A stretch of DNA of 64,000 bases. It comes from Candidatus Thiodiazotropha endoloripes. GTDB lineage: Bacteria > Pseudomonadota > Gammaproteobacteria > Chromatiales > Chromatiaceae. The notes under the pieces are model-generated. The model did no database searches, was not told the DNA's origin, and saw only the letters and a program-made list of their open reading frames with translations. The stretch is taken from positions 558,001 to 622,000 of the forward strand of contig NZ_LVJW01000003.1 in NCBI RefSeq assembly GCF_001708965.1. Direction: 5' to 3'. Position numbers and translations under genes: made by a program. Below are positions 17,491 to 27,310 of the stretch, piece after piece (within the stretch, counting starts at the first letter, position 1; each line of letters opens with the position of its first letter).

Positions 17491-19938
17491 ATGGGTCAAG
17501 AATATAAAGACACCGGTTTGACAAGAGATACGGCCAACATCGTTCCTGTATTGCCGTTACGCGATGTGGTTGTCTATCCTCACATGGTTATTCCCTTGTT
17601 CGTCGGTCGGGACAAGTCGATCCTGGCGCTCGATTCCGCCATGCAGAGCAATAAGCAGATTCTGCTGGCGGCACAGAAAAGCGCCGATGTGGACGATCCG
17701 GATATCGATGATATGTACGCCATCGGTACCCTGGCCAACATCCTGCAGCTGCTGAAACTTCCCGATGGTACGGTCAAAGTGCTTGTCGAAGGCGGGGAAC
17801 GGGCCAGGATCACCGAATTTGTGGAGAATGATGAGTTCTTCACCGCCCGCCTTGAGACCCTCACTGACAGCATCGATCTGGCCGGTAGGGAGACCGAGGT
17901 GCTGATGCGCTCGGCCACCAATCTGTTCGACCAATACGTCAAGCTCAACAAGAAAGTACCGCCTGAGGTATTGACCTCGCTCTCCAGCATCGATGATCCC
18001 AGTCGTCTCGCCGACACCATCGCCGCTCATATGTCCCTCAAGCTTGAGGAGAAGCAGCATGTGCTGGAGATGCCCAATGTCAGAGAGCGTCTGGAACATC
18101 TGATGGGGCTGATGGAAGGTGAGAACGACATCCTGCAGATGGAGAAGCGGATCCGTGGGCGTGTCAAGCGCCAGATGGAGAAGAATCAGCGGGAGTACTA
18201 CCTGAATGAGCAGATGAAGGCGATTCAGAAAGAGCTGGGTGAAATGGATGATGCACCCAATGAAATCGAGGATCTGACCAAGAAAATCGAAAATGCGGGG
18301 ATGACCTCAGAGGCCAAGGAGAAGGCCAACAACGAACTGAACAAACTCAAGCTGATGTCGCCGATGTCAGCCGAAGCGACCGTGGTGCGCAACTACATCG
18401 ACACCCTGGTGGGCTTGCCCTGGAAGAAACGCAGCAAGATCCGCAATGACATCGGTGCCGCCAACACCGTGCTTGATGAGGATCACTATGGTTTGGATAA
18501 GGTTAAGGAACGTATCTTGGAGTACCTGGCCGTACAGCAGCGTGTACGCAAGCTGAAGGGGCCGATCCTCTGTCTGGTCGGACCTCCGGGTGTGGGTAAG
18601 ACCTCACTGGGTCAGTCGATAGCCCGGGCGACCAACCGTAAATTCACCCGTATGGCCCTGGGCGGGGTCAGGGACGAGGCTGAGATACGCGGCCATCGTC
18701 GTACCTATATCGGTGCGCTGCCTGGCAAGATCATCAATAACCTGAGCAAGGTCAAGACACGTAATCCCCTGTTTCTGCTTGATGAAATCGACAAGATGGC
18801 GATGGACTTCCGGGGCGATCCCGCGTCGGCCCTGCTGGAGGTGCTGGATCCGGAACAGAACCATACCTTCAACGACCACTACCTGGAGGTCGATTTCGAC
18901 CTGTCTGAGGTGATGTTCGTTGCCACCGCCAATACCTTGAATATTCCGGCGGCCCTGCTGGATCGTATGGAAGTGATCCGCCTCTCCGGCTACACCGAGG
19001 ATGAGAAGGTCAACATTGCCGAGCGCTATCTGGTGCGCAAGCAGATGGAGAACAATGGTCTGAAACCGGAGGAGCTGATCGTCAGAGAGTCGGCGATTCG
19101 GGATATCGTCCGTTACTACACCCGTGAGGCCGGGGTGAGAAACCTGGAGCGGGAGATCGCCAAGATCTGCCGCAAGGTGGTGAAAGAGATTCTGCTGAAG
19201 AAGACCAAGACCAAGGTCACCCTGACACCGAAGCGTCTCGAAGACTACCTGAGTGTGAAACGCTTTCGCTACGGGCGGGCTGACGAGCACGACCAGGTGG
19301 GTCAGGTCACCGGTCTGGCCTGGACCGAGGTGGGAGGCGAGTTGCTGCGCATAGAGGCGGCTCTGATGCCCGGTAAGGGGCGATTGAGTCATACCGGCCA
19401 GTTGGGCGAGGTTATGCAGGAGTCGATTCAGGCGGCCATGACAGTGGTCAGAAGCCGTGCCGAATCCCTCGGTCTGGAAGAGGAGTTCCATCAGAAATAC
19501 GACGTGCATATCCATGTACCGGAGGGGGCCACCCCGAAAGATGGTCCCAGTGCTGGTGTCGGCATGTGTACCAGCCTGGTCTCGGCTTTGACCAAGATTC
19601 CGGTTAAAGCGGATGTGGCGATGACCGGTGAGATCACCCTGCGTGGTGAAGTGCTGCCGATCGGCGGACTCAAGGAGAAGTTACTCGCTGCGCACCGGGG
19701 CGGTATCGCCACGGTTATCATCCCGGAAGAAAATGAGAGAGATCTTGTTGAAATTCCAAAGAATATCAAGCAGAACCTGGAAATCATTCCGGTCCGCTGG
19801 ATCGATGAAGTGTTACAAATCGCACTCAATGACACCCCCCAGCCTCAGAAGGAGAAGGAGTCGGGAGAGGCTGAAAAACCGAGTAGAAAGCGCAGCCAGG
19901 AGGCTGGCAAAAAGGCTGGGGCGCCCACCAAACATTAA
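17491..19938 (+). CDS. lon: ATP-dependent protease Lon
   Basis: Lon (815 residues) degrades damaged and regulatory proteins. The N-terminal substrate domain ([20 protein letters not shown]) is followed by a coiled helical region, the AAA+ domain (Walker A GPPGVGKT at 364-371, Walker [11 protein letters not shown]) and the C-terminal protease with the Ser-Lys dyad Ser687 ([11 protein letters not shown]) and Lys730 ([10 protein letters not shown]). The last ~30 residues form a Lys/Glu-rich tail ([14 protein letters not shown]) not present in E. coli Lon (784 residues). A sigma-32-like promoter precedes it. Confidence 0.97.
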   Translation: MGQEYKDTGLTRDTANIVPVLPLRDVVVYPHMVIPLFVGRDKSILALDSAMQSNKQILLAAQKSADVDDPDIDDMYAIGTLANILQLLKLPDGTVKVLVEGGERARITEFVENDEFFTARLETLTDSIDLAGRETEVLMRSATNLFDQYVKLNKKVPPEVLTSLSSIDDPSRLADTIAAHMSLKLEEKQHVLEMPNVRERLEHLMGLMEGENDILQMEKRIRGRVKRQMEKNQREYYLNEQMKAIQKELGEMDDAPNEIEDLTKKIENAGMTSEAKEKANNELNKLKLMSPMSAEATVVRNYIDTLVGLPWKKRSKIRNDIGAANTVLDEDHYGLDKVKERILEYLAVQQRVRKLKGPILCLVGPPGVGKTSLGQSIARATNRKFTRMALGGVRDEAEIRGHRRTYIGALPGKIINNLSKVKTRNPLFLLDEIDKMAMDFRGDPASALLEVLDPEQNHTFNDHYLEVDFDLSEVMFVATANTLNIPAALLDRMEVIRLSGYTEDEKVNIAERYLVRKQMENNGLKPEELIVRESAIRDIVRYYTREAGVRNLEREIAKICRKVVKEILLKKTKTKVTLTPKRLEDYLSVKRFRYGRADEHDQVGQVTGLAWTEVGGELLRIEAALMPGKGRLSHTGQLGEVMQESIQAAMTVVRSRAESLGLEEEFHQKYDVHIHVPEGATPKDGPSAGVGMCTSLVSALTKIPVKADVAMTGEITLRGEVLPIGGLKEKLLAAHRGGIATVIIPEENERDLVEIPKNIKQNLEIIPVRWIDEVLQIALNDTPQPQKEKESGEAEKPSRKRSQEAGKKAGAPTKH

Positions 19939-20010
19939 TACACTGTAAATTTAGAACATGAAGACCTGTCACAGCTTGGCTTATTGCGGCGTTTTCGCTT
20001 AGGCCATTGC

Positions 20011-20039
20011 TTGACAGGTTATCTGGCAGCCGGTATAAA
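20011..20039 (+). promoter_or_regulatory. Consensus sigma-70 promoter of hupB
   Basis: TTGACA (20011-20016), a 17-base spacer and TATAAA (20034-20039) form a near-perfect promoter 85 bases before the HU start. The palindrome GGCCCTGCAGGGCC (20053-20066) falls in the early transcribed leader and could fold or bind a regulator. Confidence 0.85.
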
Positions 20040-20123
20040 CTCTGGCGTTTCGGGCCCTGCAGGGCCACTACATATAATTCGTAAGGCGGAATGATCCGCC
20101 CAGACCATAGGGGAAACTGATTA

Positions 20124-20396
20124 ATGAATAAGGCCGAACTAATTGAGGCAATGGCGGAATCCGCGGATATTTCCAAGGCCGCTGCAGGACGGGCGCTTGA
20201 CGGTATGGTCAACGCTGTGACTGAAGCGATGAAAGCCGGTGATACGCTCTCTCTGGTGGGATTTGGCACCTTTTCCGTGAAAGAACGCGCTGCCCGTGAT
20301 GGCCGCAATCCCCAGACCGGAGAAACGATTAAAATTAAAGCATCGAAAATCCCGTCATTTAAAGCTGGTAAAGCGTTGAAGGATGCAATAAACTAG
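20124..20396 (+). CDS. hupB: DNA-binding protein HU-beta
   Basis: This 90-residue nucleoid protein has the HU pattern: helical start [40 protein letters not shown] with the DNA-intercalating arm Pro (RNPQTGE), and the end [14 protein letters not shown]. It bends DNA as a dimer. The position directly after lon is the standard hupB site. It has its own strong promoter, and two tRNA genes and a terminator follow within 220 bases. Confidence 0.97.
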   Translation: MNKAELIEAMAESADISKAAAGRALDGMVNAVTEAMKAGDTLSLVGFGTFSVKERAARDGRNPQTGETIKIKASKIPSFKAGKALKDAIN

Positions 20397-20410
20397 CGCG
20401 CCTTCTACCA

Positions 20411-20486
20411 GGGTGCTTAGCTCAGCTGGGAGAGCATCGCCCTTACAAGGCGAGGGTCGCAGGTTCGATCCCTGCAGCACCCACCA
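20411..20486 (+). tRNA. tRNA-Val (anticodon UAC)
   Basis: A 76-base cloverleaf with acceptor GGGTGCT/AGCACCC, anticodon loop CCCTTACAAGG giving UAC, T-arm AGGTTCGATCCCT and encoded CCA. It starts 14 bases after the hupB stop. Confidence 0.97.
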
Positions 20487-20490
20487 TTTA

Positions 20491-20567
20491 GGAGCGGTAG
20501 TTCAGTTGGTTAGAATACCGGCCTGTCACGCCGGGGGTCGCGGGTTCGAGTCCCGTCCGCTCCGCCA
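20491..20567 (+). tRNA. tRNA-Asp (anticodon GUC)
   Basis: A 77-base cloverleaf with acceptor GGAGCGG/CCGCTCC, anticodon loop GCCTGTCACGC giving GUC, T-arm GGGTTCGAGTCCC, G discriminator and encoded CCA. Only 4 bases separate it from tRNA-Val, so the two are cotranscribed. Confidence 0.97.
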
Positions 20568-20580
20568 ACATTAATCATCA

Positions 20581-20611
20581 ACGGGGTATCTCAACCAGAT
20601 ACCCCGTTTTT
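20581..20611 (+). terminator. Rho-independent terminator after hupB-tRNA-Val-tRNA-Asp
   Basis: Arms ACGGGGTATCT and AGATACCCCGT (11 perfect pairs, loop CAACC) are followed by TTTT-G-TTT. It ends the hupB/tRNA transcript. Confidence 0.93.
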
Positions 20612-20670
20612 GTTTAACCAGATACCCGGATATTTGATCCTGGTAATAATAATATTTCGAGTCACTGATC

Positions 20671-22575
20671 ATGCTTCAGGAAATCAGAGATAAGGCTCAG
20701 GGCTGGATCGCTTGGGCAATCGTCATTCTCATCTCAATCCCATTCGCACTATGGGGTATACAGTCTTACCTTGGAATCGGTTCAGAACCTCTGGCTGCCA
20801 CCGTCAATGGCGTGGAGATTACCGAGCGCAGTCTGGAATCCCAGTTTCAACGTTTTCGTCAGCAGCTGCGTGATCAGCTGGGTTCAGCCTATCGGCCGGA
20901 ACTGTTTGACGATGTGCGGATGAGAAAAGAGGTTCTCAACCGCATGGTTAACGATGAAGTGCTGCAACAGGCCTCCCATGAGATGGGATTGCGAGCCGGT
21001 AGCAGCATGATCCAGGCGGCTATTCTGAGCATGTCCATCTTTCACAAGGATGGTCGCTTCGATCAACAGACCTATGAGCGCTCACTGCAGCTGCAGGGAC
21101 TCTCCCCGGCCGGCTTTGAAGAGCGTGTCAGACGTGCGCTGGTGGCCGAGCAGCTGACCCAGGCCGTGGAGAACGGTACATTCATTACTGCACGCGAACT
21201 CAGTGAGAGCGATCGTTTGCAGAAGCAGACCCGGGAGATCACCTATTTCACCATTCCGGCTGCGGATTACATGGTGGACAATTCAGTCACTGACAGTGAG
21301 GTGGCGTCCTACTACGAGACCAATGAGAGCGCCTTCATCTCGCCGGAAAAGATCAAGCTTGAATACATTCTGTTGGATGCGGAAGCGATCGGCGAGACAA
21401 TCGACGTCGATGATGAGCTGCTGCGTGGCTTCTACGACGATAACCAGGATCTCTACGGTCTGCCAGAACAGCGACAGGCAAGCCATATTCTGATTCAGGC
21501 CACCGCCGACGCAGATCAGGCAGCCGTTGATCAAGCCAAACAGAAGATTGAGGATCTGGCGGAAAAGATTCGCGCCGGGGAATCATTTGCCGAACTGGCC
21601 AAGCAGCACTCACAGGATCCCGGCTCAGCGGCCTCAGGAGGTGACCTGGGGATGTTTGGCAAGGGCATCATGGATCCAGCTTTCGAGAATGCCGTATTCA
21701 GCCTCGAAGAGGGTGCTGTCAGTGATCCGGTACGCAGTAACTTCGGTTTTCATCTGATTAAACTCACCGGCATCAAGGCCGGCAGTGTGAAACCTTTTGA
21801 CGAAGCCAAAGCGGAAGTGGAGAAAGGATACCGCCTGGCTGAGGGTGAAAAACTCTACTTTGAGATGGCAGAAGAGTTGGCCAACCTGAGTTATGACGAT
21901 CCCACCTCCCTGGAATCCTCAGCGTCCGCCCTGGGGCTGACTGTGGCTGAGAGTGAATGGATGACCCGGGATCAGCAGACCGGTCCATTGGCGAAACCCA
22001 AAGTGCTGGGTGCAGCCTACAGTGACGATGTTCTGAAAGAGCGAAACAACAGTGAATTGATCGAGCTCGATTCCACCAGTTCGGTAGTGGTTCGGGTATT
22101 GGATCACCAGGAGGCTTCCGTTGAGCCACTGGACGATGTGCGAAGCCGGATCGTCGAGCTGCTCACAAGACAGAAGGCGGAAGAGCAGGCCGGAGCCGAG
22201 GCTGGCAAGCGTGTGGCTGAGATTTCCACCACCAATCCGTTGATGCAGGTGGCTGGCAATTATCCGGTAACCGGCCCCATCACCGTAACCCGCAACAGCA
22301 GAGAGCTGCCACCGGCCTTGTCGAGCGAACTGTTCCGTACGCTCAAGCCGCAGGCAGGAGAGATCAGCTCAGGCAGTATTAAACTGGCCCAGGGCGACTT
22401 TGCCGTATTCGTGCTTTCTCAAGTCACTGAAGGTGAATCCGCCTCGGATGAGAGCAGAGTACAGCAGGTTGAAAACATGCGGCGTCTGTATGGCAGAAGC
22501 TACTACGACCGGGTACTGGAAGATCTCGAATCCCGTGCAGATGTACAGATTCTGCTGAAGCAGGATAGCGAATAA
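20671..22575 (+). CDS. ppiD: SurA N-terminal domain-containing periplasmic folding factor PpiD
   Basis: PpiD (634 residues) is an inner-membrane-anchored chaperone at the Sec translocon exit. A single membrane segment (~12-32, GWIAWAIVILISIPFALWGI) precedes a SurA-like chaperone domain (LESQFQRFRQQLRDQ, RMVNDEVLQQASHEMGL) and a parvulin-type domain (~265-375: ASHILIQ, LAKQHSQDPGSAASGGDLGM, FGFHLIKL). The C-terminal third is helical and ends in a short Rossmann-free chaperone lobe. It follows lon-hupB as in many gammaproteobacteria and is 59 bases past the tRNA terminator, so it needs its own promoter. Confidence 0.93.
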   Translation: MLQEIRDKAQGWIAWAIVILISIPFALWGIQSYLGIGSEPLAATVNGVEITERSLESQFQRFRQQLRDQLGSAYRPELFDDVRMRKEVLNRMVNDEVLQQASHEMGLRAGSSMIQAAILSMSIFHKDGRFDQQTYERSLQLQGLSPAGFEERVRRALVAEQLTQAVENGTFITARELSESDRLQKQTREITYFTIPAADYMVDNSVTDSEVASYYETNESAFISPEKIKLEYILLDAEAIGETIDVDDELLRGFYDDNQDLYGLPEQRQASHILIQATADADQAAVDQAKQKIEDLAEKIRAGESFAELAKQHSQDPGSAASGGDLGMFGKGIMDPAFENAVFSLEEGAVSDPVRSNFGFHLIKLTGIKAGSVKPFDEAKAEVEKGYRLAEGEKLYFEMAEELANLSYDDPTSLESSASALGLTVAESEWMTRDQQTGPLAKPKVLGAAYSDDVLKERNNSELIELDSTSSVVVRVLDHQEASVEPLDDVRSRIVELLTRQKAEEQAGAEAGKRVAEISTTNPLMQVAGNYPVTGPITVTRNSRELPPALSSELFRTLKPQAGEISSGSIKLAQGDFAVFVLSQVTEGESASDESRVQQVENMRRLYGRSYYDRVLEDLESRADVQILLKQDSE

Positions 22576-22616
22576 GTTTTAAAAATCTCTCAGTCCGCAA
22601 ATCAGCACTATTCAAC

Positions 22617-22682
22617 GTAAATAAGAGTCACGAATTGTATTGGTGTTAGCAGGCCCTAAAACCGTTTGCGTTCATTTACGGA
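22617..22682. repeat. Dispersed motif copy with AAATGAACGCAAA module
   Basis: GTGTTAGCAGGCCCTAA (22643-22659) is flanked on the left by CGTAAATAAGAGTC and on the right by TTTGCGTTCATTTACGGAC, which is the inverted form of the AAATGAACGCAAA module seen at 6981. It fills most of the ppiD-fabI gap. Confidence 0.6.
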
Positions 22683-22691
22683 CTTACCAAA

Positions 22692-22721
22692 TAAAAAAGG
22701 TACGGTGTTAAGCCGTACCTT
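22692..22721 (-). terminator. Rho-independent terminator of fabI
   Basis: On the minus strand AAGGTACGG and CCGTACCTT pair around a 7-base loop and are followed by a run of six T residues. It lies 26 bases past the fabI stop. Confidence 0.9.
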
Positions 22722-22746
22722 ATCCCAATTCAATCTTGCTGGATGG

Positions 22747-23523
22747 TCAGGCCATGCCGAGGATGTGGTAGCCGGAGTCGACATAGAGTATGTCGCCGGT
22801 GATGCCTGAGGCCAGATCGGAACAGATAAAGGCGGTAGCATTACCTACTTCCGCGATGTTGACATTACGGCGCAATGGATTCTTCTTCTCCGCTTCATCC
22901 AGCATGCCTTTGAAATCCTTGATGCCGGATGCCGCCAGAGTTCGAATCGGGCCCGCCGATATGCCATTCACCCGAATGCCTTCCGGGCCAAGAGATTCAG
23001 CCAGATAACGGACGCTTGCCTCAAGGCTGGCTTTGGCGACCCCCATCACATTGTAGTTGGGTACTGTTCGTACCGCACCCAGATAGCTCATGGTCACCAG
23101 TGAGGCATTACGTCCCTGCATCAGCTTACGCCCCGCTTTGGCCAGTGCGGAAAAACTGTATGAACTGATGTCATGGGCGAGGGCGAAGCCATCCCGGGTC
23201 AGGTTGTCAAGGTAGCTTCCCTCCAGGTGGTCTCTGGGGGCAAAACCGACCGCATGGACAATACCGTCAAGGTATCCCCACTCTTTCTCTATGGTCTCGA
23301 ACAGATCGGCAATCTGTTGATCATCGGTGACATCAAGCGGTGCCACAATCGAAGCCGAGAATTTTTCAGCAGCGTCATCTACCCGTTTTTTCAGTTTCTC
23401 AGTCTGGTAGGTCAGGGCGAGTTCTGCGCCCTCCCTGTGCATGGCTTCGGCAACCCCCCAGGCGATGGAGCGGTTACTGGCGATGCCAATGATGAGAAAG
23501 CGTTTATCTTGTAAAAAACCCAT
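22747..23523 (-). CDS. fabI: Enoyl-[acyl-carrier-protein] reductase (NADH), FabI
   Basis: FabI (258 residues) does the last reduction of each fatty-acid elongation cycle. It shows the FabI nucleotide motif [16 protein letters not shown], the segment [18 protein letters not shown] and the active-site pair Tyr-x6-Lys in [18 protein letters not shown], followed by [20 protein letters not shown]. Length and motif spacing match E. coli FabI (262). It is monocistronic, with its own terminator. Confidence 0.96.
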   Translation of the reverse strand: MGFLQDKRFLIIGIASNRSIAWGVAEAMHREGAELALTYQTEKLKKRVDDAAEKFSASIVAPLDVTDDQQIADLFETIEKEWGYLDGIVHAVGFAPRDHLEGSYLDNLTRDGFALAHDISSYSFSALAKAGRKLMQGRNASLVTMSYLGAVRTVPNYNVMGVAKASLEASVRYLAESLGPEGIRVNGISAGPIRTLAASGIKDFKGMLDEAEKKNPLRRNVNIAEVGNATAFICSDLASGITGDILYVDSGYHILGMA

Positions 23524-23840
23524 GGAAAATTCCTTACTGGCGTCGTTGTTTAGTGAATTAACAGGAGCGGTAGGATAGCTCTCCTGTCTAATTGGGACGT
23601 CTTATTGTTAAGAGTACTTACCGGAAAACCCAACCAGCACAAATCATAGCATGCTGTGGCTATGGCCACATCTCAGCGACCCATGACCTGATCTAACAAG
23701 GGCCTGTTTTTGTTACAGGATCACTAAAAAGTGCTGTCCGGTCCCTGCCGTTCCATTGACTCCAATTGGCTAACCCGGCAACCTTACGCCATTAACATTG
23801 CAGATTGGATCCATTAAACCTGGATCACAGGAGAACATTC

Positions 23841-25709
23841 ATGCAGCGTCGTTTGAACGGCCGGGACATCCTCTATTTCGGTGGTCTCGCCGTGGTACTC
23901 ATCACCATTATTCTGGCTATGTACATGGTCGACCGGCAGTGGCAAAAGATGGCGCAGATGGAGCAGTTGATGCGGGAGCAGGCGGCAGATATCCGGAATA
24001 TCGGCATGCAGCTCAGAACATTGGGCAGACGGGTGGAGAGTGGTGTCAATCTCAGCTCCCAGCCGGAGACGGATGAAGGGTCTGTTCCAGCGGCCTTTGA
24101 GCGAGCCCACCAGGCCAGTCAAAAAGAGGATTATGCCGAAGGGGACTGGCTGGTCAGGGCATTCGGGGTCAATCTGAAATCCCTCACTCCGTTTATTTCT
24201 GAGGATGTCTACGCCTCCACCGTTCAGGGCTATATCCTGGAGAGTCTGCTGGTGCGCAATGCGGATAGCCTGGAGTGGGAAGGTCTGCTGGCCAGAGAGT
24301 GGGAGGTCAGTGAAGATGGATTGACCTTTGTCTTCAAACTGCGGGATGGTTTGCGCTTTTCAGACGGTAAACCACTCACTGCCGAGGATGTGGCGTTCAC
24401 CTTCAGTTTCATCATGAATCCAGCGATTCAAGCCCCCAGAGAGCGGGCCTACTATGCCAAGATTGAAACCGTTGAGGCGCTGGACAGGCTGACCGTCCGG
24501 TTTCAATTTGCCGAACCCTATTTCAACGCCCTCGCACTGGCGGGGGGAATCTCGGTGATGCCCAAGCACTTCTATGAGCCCTATCTGCAAGAGCCGAACA
24601 GCTATAACCAGTCGAAGGGGTTGCTACTGGGGTCCGGCCCCTACCGGCTGGAGGATCCACGCAACTGGTCACCGGATAAAGGCATCATCGAACTGCAGCG
24701 AAATCCCCGCTATTGGGGACCAGTGCAACCGGCCTACAATCGTCTGTTGTGGCGAATCATTGAGAATGACAGTGCCCGCCTGACCACTTTCCGCAATGGT
24801 GAGATCGATACCTATGTCTCCCGCCCCAGAGAGTATAAACAGCTGGTTGAGGATACGGATCTGACAAAAAAAGCGGAGCATTGGGAATACATGAGTCCGA
24901 TCGCAGGTTATAGCTATATCGGTTGGAATCAGCAGAGAAGCGACGAACCCACCCGCTTCGCCGACACAAAGGTCAGGCAGGCGATGACCTACCTTATCGA
25001 TCGAGAGCGGATCAATGAGGAGATCTATCTGGGCTATGCGGATGTGGCTATGAGCCCTTTCACTGCAACCAGTAAGCAACACAACCCAGATCTGCTGCCC
25101 AGAGCCTACGATCAGCATAGAGCGATGGCGTTGCTCAACGAGGCGGGCTATGCCGACCGTGACGGCGACGGGATACTCGAAGATGAGTCAGGCGCACCAT
25201 TTGAATTCGACCTTGTCTATTTTCAAGGTAACGAGGATACCAGTCGCATGGTGCTGTTTCTCAAGGACCTGATGGCTCGGGTGGGGATTCTGTTACAACC
25301 CAAGCCCACAGAGTGGTCGGTGATGATCGACCTGATGAAGAAACGTGATTTCGATGCCATCACCCTGGGCTGGACCAGCGGTCTCGAAACCGATCTCTAT
25401 CAGATGTTTCATAGCAGTCAGATTGCCGATGCGGGCAACAACTTCATCGGCTACCGCAACGAGAAACTGGATCAGCTGATCGATGAGGCGAGGGCGACGG
25501 TGGATGAGGAGACCCGCATGCCCCTGTGGCAGGCTGCGGAGCGGGAGCTCTACAACGATCAGCCCTATACCTTCCTGAAGCGCAGTAAAAGCCTGGTCTT
25601 CATCGACCGACGGATTGGTAATATTGTGCAGACCAAATTGGGTTTGAATCTGAACAGTCTGCCGGTTGAGACCTATGTGCCGGCGGATCAACACCGCTAC
25701 AACCAGTAA
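23841..25709 (+). CDS. Peptide/nickel-type ABC transporter substrate-binding protein, membrane-anchored
   Basis: The 622-residue protein is an SBP_bac_5-family (cluster C) binding protein: ESLLVRNADSLEWEGLLARE, WEVSEDGLTFVFKLRDGLRF, FSDGKPLTAEDVAFTFSFI, and a C-terminal WTSGLETDLYQMFHS. It delivers peptides or similar solutes to the permeases encoded downstream. Instead of a cleaved signal it has a basic start, one membrane segment (~11-31) and a coiled-coil-like stretch (RQWQKMAQMEQLMREQAADI), so it is probably tethered to the inner membrane. ATG at 23841 has CAGGAGA upstream, better than the in-frame ATG at 23805. The solute is not determinable. Confidence 0.88.
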   Translation: MQRRLNGRDILYFGGLAVVLITIILAMYMVDRQWQKMAQMEQLMREQAADIRNIGMQLRTLGRRVESGVNLSSQPETDEGSVPAAFERAHQASQKEDYAEGDWLVRAFGVNLKSLTPFISEDVYASTVQGYILESLLVRNADSLEWEGLLAREWEVSEDGLTFVFKLRDGLRFSDGKPLTAEDVAFTFSFIMNPAIQAPRERAYYAKIETVEALDRLTVRFQFAEPYFNALALAGGISVMPKHFYEPYLQEPNSYNQSKGLLLGSGPYRLEDPRNWSPDKGIIELQRNPRYWGPVQPAYNRLLWRIIENDSARLTTFRNGEIDTYVSRPREYKQLVEDTDLTKKAEHWEYMSPIAGYSYIGWNQQRSDEPTRFADTKVRQAMTYLIDRERINEEIYLGYADVAMSPFTATSKQHNPDLLPRAYDQHRAMALLNEAGYADRDGDGILEDESGAPFEFDLVYFQGNEDTSRMVLFLKDLMARVGILLQPKPTEWSVMIDLMKKRDFDAITLGWTSGLETDLYQMFHSSQIADAGNNFIGYRNEKLDQLIDEARATVDEETRMPLWQAAERELYNDQPYTFLKRSKSLVFIDRRIGNIVQTKLGLNLNSLPVETYVPADQHRYNQ

Positions 25710-25717
25710 TGCAAGTG

Positions 25718-25918
25718 TAGTGTCCTATATAAATCATACATTTAGACGAGCCTATCATGAGTTGGCGTTTAAACCGCTTAGCTTGCCCTGCGGAAAGCCA
25801 CTCAAGCCACGATTGCGGCGTTGCACACCTTGGAAAGGGAACAGCCATTCCCTGCGGGCTGCGCCTTGCACTCGTGGCTTGAGTGGCTTTCTAAATGCAC
25901 GCTTTATATAGGACACTA
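25718..25918. mobile_element. MITE-like element, 201 bp, with 16-bp perfect terminal inverted repeats
   Basis: TAGTGTCCTATATAAA (25718-25733) and its exact complement (25903-25918) bound the element; similarity continues inward to CATTTAG on both sides. The ends start and stop with TA, consistent with a TA target duplication as made by IS630/Tc1-type transposases. Inside is a second perfect 19-base inverted repeat, AAAGCCACTCAAGCCACGA (25794-25812) with its complement at 25872-25890, and a small hairpin GGGAA-CAGCCA-TTCCC. It encodes no credible protein. It lies in the gap between the binding protein and first permease gene and ends 6 bases before the permease ATG. Confidence 0.85.
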
Positions 25919-25924
25919 GACTAG

Positions 25925-27310
25925 ATGCTCACCTATCTGATCCGAAGAGTGCTGCTGATGGTTCCCACCCTGCTGGGGATCACGCTGGTGGTGTTCGTGG
26001 TGATGGCCTCATCACCTGGCGGGATCAGTGCCCAGAGCCTGGTGGAGGGGCAGAACCTGGATCCGGAGGCGAAGCAGGAGATCGAGGCCTACTACAATCG
26101 GCTGTATGGTCTGGATGATCCCCCCTATCTGCAATATCTGCGCTGGCTGAATAATGTCTCCCCGATCGGTTTTGTGTTCGATGAAGAGAATAAGATGAGC
26201 GGATTCTCCTTCAGCAAGGGGGCCGACTTCGGTCGCAGTTTCCGTTATGGTCGCCCGGTAACCGATCTGTTGGCGGAACGGGTGCCGATCACTGTTTTAC
26301 TGAATGTGCTGAGCATTCCGTTGGTCTATATGTTTGCGCTGCTGGTGGGTGTGCGAGCGGCGGTGGAGCGGGGGCGCTCCTTCGATGTCAGCAGCGGTAT
26401 CGTGATGCTTGCCCTCTGGTCGGTGCCGACCATGCTGGCCGGTGTGATGCTGATCGGCTTCTTCGCCAATCAGCAGTATTGGCACTGGTTTCCCACCGCC
26501 GGTCTGAGCGACCGCCTGGTGCTGGACCAGGTGTTCCTGCCCCACTGGTCGAGTCTCTGGGATGTGGGGCTGCTGTTTATCTGCCTGGTGCTCTCGGTGG
26601 CCCTGTTCATGAGTATTGCACGCAGTGGCTACAAGCCCCTGCGCATTGTTTTTCTTGCACTCTGTTGGACTGTGTTGGGCTATATGATGGTCGAAGCCCT
26701 GCCACAGACCCAGCAATCACTCACCCTGTTTGTCCTGATGCCGATATTGTTTGCCCTGTTGGCCGGCTGGTTGGCCAGCACCGACTATCTGCTGATGCGT
26801 CAATTGGGCTTTCTCAGCAGTGCCCTGTTGGTCGGACTGCTGCTGGCGGTGTATGGCATGCAGGGGAGTTGGCTGAGGGGGTTTCTGTTCGATCGGTTAT
26901 GGCATCTGGCTCTCCCGGTATTGTGTCTCTCTTACGGCGGATTTGCCGGTCTGGCGAAGCTGACCCGTACCTCAGTATTGGAAAATCTGCTTTCCGACTA
27001 TGCCCGAACAGCCAGGGCCAAAGGCCTGGCGGAGTCTGTGGTGCTTTGGCGACATGTGTTTCGCAACAGCCTGTTGCCACTGATCACGGTGGCCGCCAGT
27101 CTGCTGCCCAGCCTGCTGGCCGGTTCGATCATCGTGGAGAGTATCTTCAGTATCGAGGGGATGGGTAAACTGGCCGTCGAGGCGGTGCAGACCAGGGACA
27201 GGGAGCTGGTACTGTCGATTACTTTGATCGGCGGCATGCTGACCCTGCTGGGTTATCTGCTTGCCGATCTGCTCTATGCACTGGCCGACCCGAGGGTGAG
27301 CTATGACTGA
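25925..27310 (+). CDS. ABC transporter permease (DppB/YejB-like)
   Basis: The 461-residue membrane protein starts MLTYLIRRVLLMVPTLLGITLVVFVV, the standard N-terminus of oligopeptide permeases, and ends with the BPD permease signature (ARTARAKGLAESVVLWRHVF, the EAA loop that docks the ATPase) and LLAGSIIVESIFSIEGMG. It is about 100 residues longer than typical YejB because of extra hydrophobic segments in the middle. It pairs with the next permease, overlapping it by 8 bases. The MITE ends 6 bases upstream, so its Shine-Dalgarno-like AGGA (25910-25913) belongs to the element's terminal repeat. Confidence 0.92.
   Translation: MLTYLIRRVLLMVPTLLGITLVVFVVMASSPGGISAQSLVEGQNLDPEAKQEIEAYYNRLYGLDDPPYLQYLRWLNNVSPIGFVFDEENKMSGFSFSKGADFGRSFRYGRPVTDLLAERVPITVLLNVLSIPLVYMFALLVGVRAAVERGRSFDVSSGIVMLALWSVPTMLAGVMLIGFFANQQYWHWFPTAGLSDRLVLDQVFLPHWSSLWDVGLLFICLVLSVALFMSIARSGYKPLRIVFLALCWTVLGYMMVEALPQTQQSLTLFVLMPILFALLAGWLASTDYLLMRQLGFLSSALLVGLLLAVYGMQGSWLRGFLFDRLWHLALPVLCLSYGGFAGLAKLTRTSVLENLLSDYARTARAKGLAESVVLWRHVFRNSLLPLITVAASLLPSLLAGSIIVESIFSIEGMGKLAVEAVQTRDRELVLSITLIGGMLTLLGYLLADLLYALADPRVSYD

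Noticed and set aside
18604-19515. 303-codon open frame antisense to lon
   Set aside because: It lies wholly inside lon, mirrors its codon pattern and has no family motif; long antisense frames are common at this base composition.
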